Source: an uncultured Dehalococcoidia bacterium
GTDB lineage: Bacteria; Chloroflexota; Dehalococcoidia; Lucifugimonadales; JADFKI01
Direction of reading: 5' to 3'
Assembly: GCA_958295865.1 (NCBI GenBank)
Contig: CATQHF010000005.1
Location: 186,001 to 250,000, forward strand
DNA: 64,000 nt
Shown in pieces: positions 27,246 to 36,571 of this stretch (the first letter of the stretch is position 1; each line of letters begins with the position of its first letter). The notes beneath the pieces are model-generated. The model was not told the DNA's origin. It saw nothing but the letters and a program-made list of their open reading frames with translations, and did not search any database. The translations under genes and the position numbers were made by a program.

Positions 27246-28742
27246 ATGGCAGACAGACCAAACCTTGTGTTCATATTCAGCGACCAGCAGCGCGCGGACA
27301 CGATGGCATGCTACGGCAACGACTGGATGGATGTGCCGAACCTGAACGCGCTGGCGGCGCAGAGTTTCGTGTTCCAAAACGCCTATGTAACTCAGCCGGT
27401 ATGCACGCCCGCGCGCGCTTCCATCATGACCGGGCTGTATCCGCATGCGGCGGGTCCCATCGTGAACCAGCTCGTGCTGCCGCGCGACACGCCGGTCATA
27501 GCGGAGATGCTGCCCGATGAATACTATTGCGGCTACTTCGGGAAGTGGCATCTGGGGGACGATGTGATACGGCAGCATGGCTTTGATGAGTGGGTGAGTA
27601 CAGAGGACGGACACCTGCCGGAGTACACGCGGCGCGAGTATCGCAACGAGTACAGCACATATTGGCATCATCTGGTTGCCAACGGCTTCGAGCCGGACTT
27701 GGAGCGCATGCCGGGCAAGTTCATCTTCTCGCCCGCGGCGCGCTCACGACTGCCTGAAGAGTTTCAGATGGCATCGTTCCTGGGAGACCAAGCGGCGGGC
27801 TTCATCGAGCGCAACAGCGAGCGCCCGTTCGTGCTGTATGTGAGCACCTTCGAGCCGCATCCGCCGTATAACGGGCCGCTGAACGACCTGTACGACCCGG
27901 AGACGCTTCCCGTTGGGCCCGCTTTCTTGCAGCGTCCTGAGGGGGTTTCGCTATACAACCGAGTGCGCGGCAACTACTATACGCAGTACATGTACGAGGG
28001 CGGCGACCCGGCGGACGACCCGTATATGGCGCACACCCCGGCATCGGGGCAGGATCTGACTAAGGAAGCGGGCTGGCGCACGCTGCGCGCGCACTACCTC
28101 GCCAATGTTACGCTGGTTGACCGCATGGTGAAGAAGATTACCGACGCGCTGGACAAGGCGGGCGTCGCCGACAACACGGTTGTGGTGTTCACTAGCGAGC
28201 ATGGCGAAATGGCGGGCGACCATGGGATGCTGGAGAAGCGGTCGTTCTATGAGGAGGCTTCGCGCGTGCCGCTGACGATGCGCGTGCCGTGGCTGAGCGA
28301 TGAGCAGACGACGCTGGAGGGCAGCGCGGGGCACATCGACCTAGTGCCGACGCTGCTAGACCTGCTGGGGCAGACCCCGCCGTCGCACCTGCATGGCAAG
28401 AGCCTCGCGCCCGTGCTGCGCGGGGATGATGACTTGGGCGAGAACGAGGTTGTAATACAGTGGAACGGGACTAGCGAGGAGCTGCCCGACCGCTTTCTGG
28501 GCAGCGCGGCAATCAACCGCATGAACGCGCTGCCAAGACGCTGCATCATCACGCCGGACAGGTGGAAGCTGGCGCTGTGCGCGGGCGACAAGGGCGAGCT
28601 GTTCGACCTGAACAGCGACCCGCATGAGATGACGAACCTGTTCGACGACCCGGCGCAGCGTGACCGCGTCATCGATATGGCGGCGCGGCTGCGTATGTGG
28701 CAGCAGCGGACGGGCGACGCCGCGCCACTGCCGAGCGTGTAA
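27246..28742 (+). CDS. Type I sulfatase (alkaline phosphatase superfamily)
   Basis: The 498-residue protein has the N-terminal metal motif NLVFIFSDQQRADTMACYGN and the formylglycine signature CTPAR (Cys53) that an FGE-type enzyme would oxidise. Later signs include GYFGKWHLGDD and TSEHGEMAGDHGMLEK. It hydrolyses sulfate esters; the substrate is unknown. There is no signal peptide, so it is probably cytoplasmic, as in choline sulfatases. It is followed after 38 bases by two SulP-family transporters, which could move sulfate in or out. No sulfatase-maturing enzyme is in the window. Confidence 0.9.
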   Translation: MADRPNLVFIFSDQQRADTMACYGNDWMDVPNLNALAAQSFVFQNAYVTQPVCTPARASIMTGLYPHAAGPIVNQLVLPRDTPVIAEMLPDEYYCGYFGKWHLGDDVIRQHGFDEWVSTEDGHLPEYTRREYRNEYSTYWHHLVANGFEPDLERMPGKFIFSPAARSRLPEEFQMASFLGDQAAGFIERNSERPFVLYVSTFEPHPPYNGPLNDLYDPETLPVGPAFLQRPEGVSLYNRVRGNYYTQYMYEGGDPADDPYMAHTPASGQDLTKEAGWRTLRAHYLANVTLVDRMVKKITDALDKAGVADNTVVVFTSEHGEMAGDHGMLEKRSFYEEASRVPLTMRVPWLSDEQTTLEGSAGHIDLVPTLLDLLGQTPPSHLHGKSLAPVLRGDDDLGENEVVIQWNGTSEELPDRFLGSAAINRMNALPRRCIITPDRWKLALCAGDKGELFDLNSDPHEMTNLFDDPAQRDRVIDMAARLRMWQQRTGDAAPLPSV

Positions 28743-28780
28743 CCAAGGGTGACATGGATGAACAGGGTGAGGTGAGATAA

Positions 28781-30442
28781 ATGAGATTGCCTGAAATCAG
28801 CTACGACCTCCAAACCTTCAAAGGGGATATGTTTGGCGCGATTATAGCGGCAGTGGCAGGGTTGCCCTTGGGGATGGCGTTCGGGGTAATATCGGGGCTG
28901 GGCGCGATTGCGGGCTTGTACGGGGCTATCGCTCTGGGTTTCTTCGCAATAATTTTGGGCGGCACACGGACGCAGGTATCGGGTCCCACCGGCACGATAG
29001 CCATAGCGATAGCGGTCATCCTAGCCACCCATGCGGAAGGCAGCCTTGAGAACCGCCTTACGGAGGTGTTCACGATAATCGTTATGGCGGGGGTGATACA
29101 GATTCTTCTTGGCGCGCTGCGAGTCGGACGCTTCGTATCCTATACGCCGTATTCGGTAATATCCGGGTTCATGTCCGGCATCGGCGTCATCATCATATCG
29201 CTGCAAACTTTGCCAATCCTTGGCTGGCCCGCCGCGCAGGGCGGGGCGCTGGTAGCGTTGAGCACTTTGCCGGAGGCGCTGCTCAATATCACTAGTTCCG
29301 GCGCACTCAGCGCGCTTGCCATCGGCATCGTTACCCTGGCCGTGGGCGTGTATTGGCCAATGCGGCTCAGGAAGTATCTGCCCCCGCCTATGGCGGCGCT
29401 GATAATCGGCACGCTGCTGGGCGTTCTGTGGCTGACCGAAGCGCCGGTGATTGGAGCGGTGCCGACGGGGCTGCCAACCTTCCAGCTGCTGGACCTCTCC
29501 CCCAATGTGCTGCTGCGCGCCGTTCAGCCGGCGCTGACTATCGCGCTGCTCGGCTCCATAAACAGCCTGCTAAGCTCGCTGGTAGCCGACTCTATGACCC
29601 GGACGCGCCATAGTCCGAACCGTGAGTTGGTGGGTCAGGGCATCGGCAACATGGCAGCGGGGTTCCTCGGGGGACTGCCGGGCGCGGGTATTCCCACTGG
29701 CACGGTGGCAAACATACGCGCCGGCGGGCGGACACGAGTATCCGGGGTGCTGCGCGCGGCAATCCTGCTCTCGCTGGTGCTGGCTCTGGGCAGGTATGTG
29801 GAGCTTATCCCCCATGCGGTTCTCGCCGGCATCCTGATGAAGATTGGCTGGGACATCATAGCCTGGCGCTTCGTAACCCGCATCCACCGGATTCAGCGCG
29901 AACACCTGCTGGTGATGCTCATCACGCTCGGTCTCACGGTGTTTGTGGATCTGGTTACCGCAGTGGTGATAGGTCTGGTAGCGGCGGGAATGGCAAGCGC
30001 GCGGCAGTTCGAGCGCATGGAGCTGGATAGCGTGGTCTCCGTTCCAATGCTGGACAGCACCTTCTTTGGAGGACGGGGAGGCGGCGCTGATGTTGATGAC
30101 CTCTCCGCGCGAGTTGGGCTAGTGGCGCTCAGGGGGAGTTTTTCGGTTGCGTCTTCCACCAATCTCATCCACACTGTCAGCGTGGACATCCAGGAGCATG
30201 AGGTGGTCATATTAGACTTCTCCAACACCTTGTATGTGGACGACAGCGCGGCGCTGGTGATAGAGCAGTTAATCGACCGTGCGATAGCGGAGAAGACCGA
30301 GTGCATCGTGATGGGACTGGACGGACCGGCTGCCGCCACGCTTGAGGCGCTCGATGCTTTGAAGCGGGTGCCTGAGGATCACTTTGTGGAGACGCTGGAC
30401 GATGCGCGGGAAATAGCGCGGGGGATGCTGGAGCGGGCTTAA
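28781..30442 (+). CDS. SulP family anion transporter with STAS domain (first copy)
   Basis: The 553-residue protein has about 12 membrane segments, the SulP signature GGTRTQVSGPTG, the repeat-2 motif SLVADSMTRTRHSPNRELVGQGIGN and a C-terminal STAS domain (VVILDFSNTLYVDDSAALVIEQLI). SulP proteins carry sulfate, bicarbonate or organic anions. The ATG immediately follows a TAA that ends an 8-codon mini-frame starting at 28754. That mini-frame aligns with the true N-terminus of the second copy, so the start region has been rearranged. It is a tandem paralogue of the gene at 30501-32147. Confidence 0.92.
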   Translation: MRLPEISYDLQTFKGDMFGAIIAAVAGLPLGMAFGVISGLGAIAGLYGAIALGFFAIILGGTRTQVSGPTGTIAIAIAVILATHAEGSLENRLTEVFTIIVMAGVIQILLGALRVGRFVSYTPYSVISGFMSGIGVIIISLQTLPILGWPAAQGGALVALSTLPEALLNITSSGALSALAIGIVTLAVGVYWPMRLRKYLPPPMAALIIGTLLGVLWLTEAPVIGAVPTGLPTFQLLDLSPNVLLRAVQPALTIALLGSINSLLSSLVADSMTRTRHSPNRELVGQGIGNMAAGFLGGLPGAGIPTGTVANIRAGGRTRVSGVLRAAILLSLVLALGRYVELIPHAVLAGILMKIGWDIIAWRFVTRIHRIQREHLLVMLITLGLTVFVDLVTAVVIGLVAAGMASARQFERMELDSVVSVPMLDSTFFGGRGGGADVDDLSARVGLVALRGSFSVASSTNLIHTVSVDIQEHEVVILDFSNTLYVDDSAALVIEQLIDRAIAEKTECIVMGLDGPAAATLEALDALKRVPEDHFVETLDDAREIARGMLERA

Positions 30443-30500
30443 CATCGATTAGATTTGCTGGGCAGACGCCACCGGCGCGCTTGAATGGTGGGGGGGTAGC

Positions 30501-32147
30501 ATGGATGGACAAGGTAGGGTGAGAATACCTAACATCCGCTACGACCTCCAAACCTTCAGCGGGGATGTGTTTGGCGGGATTACGGCAGCAGTGGTGGGGC
30601 TGCCGGTGGCGTTGGCGCTCGGGGAAATATCGGGGCTGGGCGCGATAGCGGGCTTGTACGGGGCTATCGCTCTGGGTTTCTTCGCCGCCGTGTTCGGCGG
30701 CACGCGGACGCAGATTTCGGGCCCCACCGGCCCAATAGCCGTGGCAATGGCGGTCATCATAGCCTCCCATGCGGAAGGCATCGCGGAGGCGTTCACGATA
30801 GCCATAATGGCCGGGCTGATGCAGATTCTTCTTGGCGCGCTGCGAATCGGGCGCTTTGTAGCCTATACGCCGTATTCGGTGATAGCCGGGTTCATGTCGG
30901 GCATCGGCGTAATCATCATACTGCTGCACACGCTGCCCTTCCTTGGCTCACCCGTGACGATGATCGGTCCCCTGGCATCGTTGGGCGCGCTGCCGGAGGC
31001 GATAAGCAATGTCAATTTCAGCGCGCTTGCCATTGCCGTCTTTACCCTGGCCGTGAGCGTGGTTTGGCCGAATCGGTTCAGGAAGTTTCTGCCCGCTACC
31101 CCGGCGGCGCTGATAGCCGGCACGCTGCTGGGCATTCTGTGGCTGACAGACGCGCCGGTGATTGGAGCGGTGCCGACGGGACTGCCAGCCTTCCATCTTC
31201 CCGAGATCTCCACCGAGACGCTGGCGCATTCCATTCAGCCGGCGCTGACTATCGCGCTGCTCGGCTCCATCGACAGCCTGCTGACCTCCCTAGTAGCCGA
31301 CTCTATGACCCGAACGCGCCATAATCCGAACCGGGAGTTGATGGGTCAGGGCATCGGCAACATGGCGGCGGGGTTCGTCGGGGGGCTGCCCGGCTCAGCC
31401 ATGGGCACGGTGGTGAATATACACGCCGGCGGACGCACACGCATATCGGGGATGCTGCGCGCGGCAATCCTGCTCGCGCTGGTGATGGGGCTGGGCAAGT
31501 ATGTGGAGATTATCCCCCATGCGGTTCTCGCGGGCATCCTGATGAAGATTGGCTGGGACTTGCTCGACTGGCGCTTCATAACTCGCATCCGCCGGGTTCA
31601 GCGTGAACACCTGCTGGTAATGCTCATCACGCTCGGGCTTATGGTGTTCCTGGATCTAGTTACCGCAGTGGCGATAGGGCTGATAACGGCGGGAATCGTA
31701 ATCCTTCGGGAGTTCGAGCGCATGGAGCTGGATAGCGTGGTCTCCGTTCCAATGCTGGATCGCGCCTTCCTCGGAAGGCGGGTAGGCAGAGTTGATGTGA
31801 ATGCCTTCTCCGCGCGAGTTGGGCTAGTGGCGCTCAGGGGCAGATTTTCCGTCGCGTCTGCCGCCAAGCTCACCAACACTATCAATGTGGACATCCAAGA
31901 GCATGAGGTGGTCATATTCGACTTCTCCAAAACCATGTATATGGACGACAGCGCGGCGCTGGTGATAGAGCGCTTGATCGACAGCGCGATAGAGGAAGAT
32001 ACCGAGTGCATCGTGATGGGGCTTGCCGGTATTCCTGCCACCACGCTTAAGGCGCTCAATGCTCTGAGGCGTGTGCCTGATGAGCACTTTACGGATACGC
32101 TGGACGATGCGCGGGAGGTGGCGCGGGGGATACTGGAGCGGGGCTAA
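30501..32147 (+). CDS. SulP family anion transporter with STAS domain (second copy)
   Basis: The 548-residue product is closely similar to the preceding SulP protein throughout: GGTRTQISGPTG, SLVADSMTRTRHNPNRELMGQG and a STAS domain with VVIFDFSKTMYMDDSAALVIE. It has an extra N-terminal MDGQGRVRIPNI relative to copy one. It lies 58 bases downstream. The charge and loop differences before the STAS domain (AFLGRRVGRVDVNAFSAR versus TFFGGRGGGADVDDLSAR) may affect regulation. Sulfate or bicarbonate are both plausible given the sulfatase and carbonic anhydrase upstream. Confidence 0.92.
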   Translation: MDGQGRVRIPNIRYDLQTFSGDVFGGITAAVVGLPVALALGEISGLGAIAGLYGAIALGFFAAVFGGTRTQISGPTGPIAVAMAVIIASHAEGIAEAFTIAIMAGLMQILLGALRIGRFVAYTPYSVIAGFMSGIGVIIILLHTLPFLGSPVTMIGPLASLGALPEAISNVNFSALAIAVFTLAVSVVWPNRFRKFLPATPAALIAGTLLGILWLTDAPVIGAVPTGLPAFHLPEISTETLAHSIQPALTIALLGSIDSLLTSLVADSMTRTRHNPNRELMGQGIGNMAAGFVGGLPGSAMGTVVNIHAGGRTRISGMLRAAILLALVMGLGKYVEIIPHAVLAGILMKIGWDLLDWRFITRIRRVQREHLLVMLITLGLMVFLDLVTAVAIGLITAGIVILREFERMELDSVVSVPMLDRAFLGRRVGRVDVNAFSARVGLVALRGRFSVASAAKLTNTINVDIQEHEVVIFDFSKTMYMDDSAALVIERLIDSAIEEDTECIVMGLAGIPATTLKALNALRRVPDEHFTDTLDDAREVARGILERG

Positions 32148-32182
32148 CATCCATGTGCAGGCGGCATCATGGAGCGCGGCAA

Positions 32183-32228
32183 AGCGATGGCGTGTATGAG
32201 GGAGGGAGTATCATACCGCGCCATCGCT
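32183..32228. terminator. Hairpin between convergent genes
   Basis: AGCGATGGCG (32183-32192) pairs perfectly with CGCCATCGCT (32219-32228) and is followed by CTTTGG. It lies between the SulP and PstS stops and probably ends transcription from one or both sides. Confidence 0.5.
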
Positions 32229-32256
32229 CTTTGGAAGGGTTGTCCGATGCGCTTGA

Positions 32257-33231
32257 CTACTTAATCAGGTCGCGGTTGGCGGCGTATTCGACGTCGCCGA
32301 GCTTGATGTAGCCGACTTCCTGCGCCAAGTCCGCCGCGTTGTCCAAGTAGAACTCCACGAATGTCTTGACCTCGGGGCGCTCCATGCTCTGCTTGCTCAC
32401 ATAGATGAACAGCGGGCGCGACAGCGGCGAGTAGCTGCCGTTCTCTATCGACTCCGATGTGGGCGTTACGCAGCCGCTGCCGGAGTCGACATCCACCAGC
32501 TTCAGCTTGTCCCGGTTCTCCGCATAGTAGGCGAACCCGAAGTAGCCGAGTGAATACTTGCCGCCGGCTACGCCCTGCACCAGCACATTGTCGTCCGCGC
32601 TCGCGGTGTAGTCGGGGCGGCTCAGCTGCGCCTCGCCCATTACCTCCTCGGTGAAGTAGTCGAATGTGCCGGAGTCGGTGTCGGGGCCGTACAGCACTAT
32701 CTTCTCGGAGGGCCAGTTGGGGTTGACATCGCTCCAGTTGGTTACGGTGCTGCCAGGCTCCCATATCATCTTGAGCTGGTCGGTGGTGAGGCACTCAACG
32801 AAGTCGTTATCAGGGCTGACTATCACGGACAGCCCGTCTATCGCCACGCGCAGCGGGTAGTATTCGATGCCGTTCTCCACTGCGGTTGCAGCTTCCGTGT
32901 CCTTGATGGGGCGGGATGCGTCGCTGATGTCGGTCTCGCCGACGGTGAAGCGCTTGAAGCCGCCGCCCGTGCCGGAGACGCCGACATTGACGCGCACATC
33001 GGGATGCAGCTTGCGGAACTCTTCGGCGACGGCTTCGCTGACCGGGAACACGGTGCTTGAGCCGTCGATTTCGATTGTGCCGCTCAGGTTATCTGACGAA
33101 GTTGACGGCGCGCCAGGTTCCGATGCGGGGGATGAGCCGCAAGCCAGCGCAACGAGCGCGAGCGCGAGGGCTAATATGGCAGCGACGCCCTTCGCGCCGC
33201 TTATGCTTGGGGAAAATCTCAACTTAGGCAT
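32257..33231 (-). CDS. pstS: Phosphate-binding protein PstS
   Basis: The 324-residue protein starts with a lipoprotein signal ([15 protein letters not shown]). The mature part has the PstS hallmarks: [60 protein letters not shown] and GYFGFAYY. It binds inorganic phosphate for the Pst ABC importer. No pstC, pstA or pstB gene is adjacent. A GGAGGAGGT sits some 15 bases before the ATG. Confidence 0.92.
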   Translation of the reverse strand: MPKLRFSPSISGAKGVAAILALALALVALACGSSPASEPGAPSTSSDNLSGTIEIDGSSTVFPVSEAVAEEFRKLHPDVRVNVGVSGTGGGFKRFTVGETDISDASRPIKDTEAATAVENGIEYYPLRVAIDGLSVIVSPDNDFVECLTTDQLKMIWEPGSTVTNWSDVNPNWPSEKIVLYGPDTDSGTFDYFTEEVMGEAQLSRPDYTASADDNVLVQGVAGGKYSLGYFGFAYYAENRDKLKLVDVDSGSGCVTPTSESIENGSYSPLSRPLFIYVSKQSMERPEVKTFVEFYLDNAADLAQEVGYIKLGDVEYAANRDLIK

Positions 33232-33348
33232 AGTTTCTGAGTTCTACCTCCTCCGATATTCAATGCTGCTGCGGTATCTTGCCGCGTGAAAAGACGACTG
33301 CAAACAGGATACAGGGCGCATGTGAACAGAGGATTAACGAAGGGTTAA

Positions 33349-33518
33349 TAGGTTTTTGTGTCATTCCCGTGAAAACGGGAATCCAGAACATCAGAACGCA
33401 GGCACTTTCGCATATTTTAGGCTATCTCAAGGCGCTGGATTCCTGCCCCTGCTTTCGCAAGGGTAACGTTCTTTCGCAGGAATGACGAGATGAAAAGTCG
33501 AAATGTCAACAGAGCCTA
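33349..33518. repeat. MITE-like element, family A copy 2
   Basis: It has the same internal hairpins as copy 1 (CATTCCCGTGAAAACGGGAAT, GGATTCCTGC...GCAGGAATGACGAG) with a small inserted segment in the second. The right end GAAATGTCAACAGAGCCTA is the inverted-repeat terminus. Its final CTA is the stop codon (TAG) of the minus-strand receiver-like gene. The left part of the 284-base gap carries the pstS upstream region. Confidence 0.75.
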
Positions 33519-33839
33519 GTCGGCTGCGCCTTGGGCTTCCTTGAATGCTTGGGTGAGCTGGATGATGACGGAGCGGGAGCTGCGGTTGGATATGACCACG
33601 GGGGCGGGCTGTCTGCGGACGACCTGGGCGCGGAGATAGGCGCGGTCGGCGGGGGAGATGTCCTCGGCCATGACGAGCGCCTCGAAGTCGGAGTAGCCCG
33701 CTAGGTCGAGGGCGGCGGTTACGCCGGTGGTGGTCGTTACCAGACAGCCGTTGCGTTCGAGGATTTGGGTGAGTTCGTCGGCGCGGCGCTGACGGAGGGC
33801 GACGACTAGAACGCGGGTGTAGATTGGCATTTGGGACAT
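33516..33839 (-). CDS. Small receiver-like (CheY-fold) protein
   Basis: The 107-residue protein begins with a strand pattern RVLVVALRQRRADELTQILERNGCLV. TTTTGVTAALDLAGYSDFEALVMAEDISPADRAYL follows, resembling a response-regulator receiver fold without the usual acidic DD pair at the N-terminus. It may be a pseudo-receiver. There is no output domain and no kinase nearby. The TAG stop lies in the terminus of a family A repeat, so the natural C-terminus may once have been longer. Confidence 0.5.
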   Translation of the reverse strand: MSQMPIYTRVLVVALRQRRADELTQILERNGCLVTTTTGVTAALDLAGYSDFEALVMAEDISPADRAYLRAQVVRRQPAPVVISNRSSRSVIIQLTQAFKEAQGAAD

Positions 33840-33861
33840 GTGGTGCGCTGCCTTTCGGTGC

Positions 33862-34289
33862 GAATTAGGAATTGGGTTGTGCTTAGGTTTGGTGTGCGGG
33901 ATGTTTCGTGGCTTGATGGCAAGACGGAGTGCAAGCGTGGTTGCTGAAGGCTATGTAGCCGTGAGATTAGATTTTGGATTCCTCACTTCGTTCGGAATGA
34001 CAGGGATGGGTGTTCGGGATGACAGGATGGGGGTGGGAATTGTAAGTGTTGACTAATTCGCCGACATAGATTGCAGGGTTTGTAAGGGAGTATCGCCATT
34101 CAGACCCTGATGCGGACTCTCGGCATGACAAGGAGAGGCGTTCGTAATGGCATGGGCACCCCCTGGCATCCTGAAAACCTGACCCTTGTCCCCCTCGCTA
34201 CTTCAGCAACCGCCCCCAAACGGCGGTTGCCATCAAGCCACGAAACATCGTACCCCAAACCTAAACACAATCCAATTCTTTCCTAATTC
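33862..34289. repeat. Element with 60-bp inverted termini
   Basis: Left arm 33862-33922 and right arm 34227-34289 are near-perfect reverse complements: the left has GAATTAGGA, TTAGGTTTGG and ATGTTTCGTGGCTTGATGGC, and the right has TTGCCATCAAGCCACGAAAC through TCCTAATTC. The 300-base interior has no supportable gene. It fills most of the 545-base gap before the carbamoyltransferase-like gene. A separate hairpin GCAACCGCC/GGCGGTTGC is at 34207-34230. Confidence 0.65.
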
Positions 34290-34384
34290 CGCTCCCCCCT
34301 GACACCCTGAAAACCTGACGCCCTCTCCACCCCCGCTTATTCATGGCATTGCGGGGATGGTTGCTGTACACTTTCAAGGGTGGA

Positions 34385-35326
34385 ATGACCACTGATGTAC
34401 ATGATACGGGTGAAATCAGAACGATGCCGGAATACCCCCATTTGACTGCTACTAGCCGGATTGACAGGGCATTCATAGAGTCGCAGCTGTTTCCGCTGTG
34501 CGAGGAGCTGCGAAATGGCAAGGCGATCGACGAGCGCTTGGGCGGGCGGGCGTTGTACTCGCTGTTCTATGAGCCGAGCCTGCTGACGCGGACTTCGTTC
34601 GAGCGCGCGATGGGACTGCTGGGCGGGCAGGTGTATCACACTGAGGACGCCTCCCAGTTCTTCCCCGTGTCCAACGCGAGTCACATCGACAACATCATCA
34701 AGATTCTGGCGAGCATGCGGATTGATGTCGTGGTGCTTCGCAGCAGCGCGCTGGGCGTGGTAGAGCGCGCGGAGTTCGCGGATGCGCTGACGGTCATCAA
34801 CGGAGGAAGCGCGGACGACCACCCGACGCAGGCGCTTGCCGACCTGTACACGCTGCGACGCGAGCTTGGCGGCATAGACGGCGCGAGCGTCGCCGTAGTG
34901 GGCAGGCTGGAGCATCGCAATGTGAACGCGCTGCTGCGCGGGCTTGCGCTGTTTGAGAACATCGGCGTTACGCTGATACCGGCGAGCGGGGGCGTCGACC
35001 CGGATGTGCTGCACTACTGCGAGGAACGGGGCATGCGCGTCGCTATTGAGCGGGAATTGGAGGCGGTGCGGACGGCGGATGCGATATACCTGAACGCGCC
35101 GCGCACGCTGGCGCACGCGCGGCTGCTGCGCTCGCGGGGCGCGCTAAGCCTGCGTATCGACAAAGACTTCATGGCGGGGCTGAAGCCGCACTGCGTGATA
35201 ATGGACCCGATGCAGCGGAGCGGCGACTTCGCCGTAGAGGTGCAGGACGAGCGGCTGGCGTTCTACCGCCAGTCTGAGAACGCGCTGGTGATGCGGATGG
35301 CGATACTCGCGGATATGCTTGCGTAG
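34385..35326 (+). CDS. Aspartate/ornithine carbamoyltransferase family protein, divergent
   Basis: The 313-residue protein starts at ATG 34385 behind AAGGGTGG (34424 is an alternative). It shows the fold: FYEPSLLTRTSFERAMGLLGG, VVLRSS, the intact second-domain motif HPTQALADLYTL and SVAVVGRLEHRNVNALLRGL. However, the carbamoyl-phosphate motif STRTR is SLLTR, losing the Arg of S-T-R-T, and the usual HPLPR/HPGPV near the end is DPMQRSG. The overall layout is closest to PyrB. It may have shifted substrate or be a non-canonical carbamoyltransferase. No other pyrimidine genes are adjacent. Confidence 0.75.
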   Translation: MTTDVHDTGEIRTMPEYPHLTATSRIDRAFIESQLFPLCEELRNGKAIDERLGGRALYSLFYEPSLLTRTSFERAMGLLGGQVYHTEDASQFFPVSNASHIDNIIKILASMRIDVVVLRSSALGVVERAEFADALTVINGGSADDHPTQALADLYTLRRELGGIDGASVAVVGRLEHRNVNALLRGLALFENIGVTLIPASGGVDPDVLHYCEERGMRVAIERELEAVRTADAIYLNAPRTLAHARLLRSRGALSLRIDKDFMAGLKPHCVIMDPMQRSGDFAVEVQDERLAFYRQSENALVMRMAILADMLA

Positions 35327-35369
35327 TTTTCGGTGTGCCGTTACGGGATAGTCTTGTATCGTGGTGATG

Positions 35370-36569
35370 CTACCGCGCTTGCAGCAGGCGGGCTACGAAA
35401 GGCGCTGCGGCTGGCCCTAGGGTGGTGAGGAGGCGGCGGATGTTGGCGTGGCGCAATGCTCTTAGAATGGGTCTGCTGTGCCAGTCGAATGCGACATCGT
35501 CTCCGATGTATTCCGCGAGGATGTCGTCTGACAGGAACTCTGCCATGAGGCGCTCAATCTGATTGTCGTTGAGGGTCTCGAATAGCAGGCGGGCATAGTA
35601 GCCAACGCGCAGTTCGCTGCCGAATACGGCTTTCCAGCTGCGTTCATAGCCGCGCAGGGCGTTAGGGGTGAATTTGTCGTTGGTAATGGCTATATGGGCT
35701 GCTTCCGCCGCGATGCGCCCTGACAGGAAGGCGTAGTATATGCCGCCGCCGGTGGTGGGCTTGACGAGTCCGGCGGCATCGCCCGCCACGAGGACGCGGT
35801 GCGCGTAGCTGCGCGATATTGGGCGGATGGGAATGCCCCATGTCTGTGGCTTGCCCGCGATGTCGGTAATGCTGCCTTCCGTCCGGAGGCGGGTGATGAA
35901 GGCGTCCATCTGACCGTTGGCGCGCCGCCGCGGCGCCATGCCGACTAGGGCGTGGGAGTTGGAGAGCGGCACGAGCCACGCGAATGACTCTTGCGCGGTG
36001 TCGCTGCCAAGATGGACTTCGATTTCGGTCAGGCTGGGCGCGCGCGCCTCGACTTGGCAGCCGACTAGGTATTCGCCGCCGCTCTTGCTGCCCAAGCCGA
36101 CCATACGCAGCAGTGGCGAGCCGAAGCCCGCCGCGATGATGACGATGCGGCTTGTGTAGGTAGTCTTGTCCTCGCCCGCGCCGGCGGTTATCTCCGCGCG
36201 CGAGTCGGTGATGCGAATGTCGCTGACGCGGGTGTTGAGGATGTAGTCCGCGCCTGCTTGCCGCGCGCGCTCCGCGACGGCGTTGACATAGGCGACGCGG
36301 TTGACGATGTACGCCTGCGTGGTGGGGCGCTCGATGTGGTAGCGCTTGCCGGACGGGGCGATGATGGTCGCGGAGTTCGCCTTGCTATGGATGTGTTCGG
36401 GCGCGGGCGGGAACAGGTCGGCGCACTCCTTGCCGATGATGCCGGTGCAGAGCTTATCGCCGATGTTCGCGCGCCAGTCTAACACGGCAACGCTGCTGCC
36501 TGCGCTTGCAAGTTGGAGCGCTGCCATGTTGCCGCATGGGCCCGCGCCGATTACTATCGCGTCGTACAC
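35370..36569 (-). CDS. Geranylgeranyl reductase family FAD-dependent oxidoreductase
   Basis: The 399-residue protein begins at GTG 36569 with the FAD motif YDAIVIGAGPCGNMAALQLA. It continues with TGIIGKEC, IAAGFGSPLLRMVG and VAGDAAGLVKPTTGGGIYYAFLSGRIAA, the pattern of the ChlP/GGR group that reduces isoprenoid double bonds (chlorophyll, archaeal lipid or quinone side chains). Its start lies 2 bases after the stop of the pterin dehydratase gene, so translation is coupled. The product may reduce a quinone or carotenoid chain here; photosynthesis genes are not seen. Confidence 0.85.
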   Translation of the reverse strand: MYDAIVIGAGPCGNMAALQLASAGSSVAVLDWRANIGDKLCTGIIGKECADLFPPAPEHIHSKANSATIIAPSGKRYHIERPTTQAYIVNRVAYVNAVAERARQAGADYILNTRVSDIRITDSRAEITAGAGEDKTTYTSRIVIIAAGFGSPLLRMVGLGSKSGGEYLVGCQVEARAPSLTEIEVHLGSDTAQESFAWLVPLSNSHALVGMAPRRRANGQMDAFITRLRTEGSITDIAGKPQTWGIPIRPISRSYAHRVLVAGDAAGLVKPTTGGGIYYAFLSGRIAAEAAHIAITNDKFTPNALRGYERSWKAVFGSELRVGYYARLLFETLNDNQIERLMAEFLSDDILAEYIGDDVAFDWHSRPILRALRHANIRRLLTTLGPAAAPFVARLLQAR

Positions 36570-36571
36570 CG

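Noticed and set aside
33838..34056. 72-codon plus-strand open frame
   Set aside because: Most of it is the left arm and interior of the inverted-repeat element; there is no ribosome site or family pattern.
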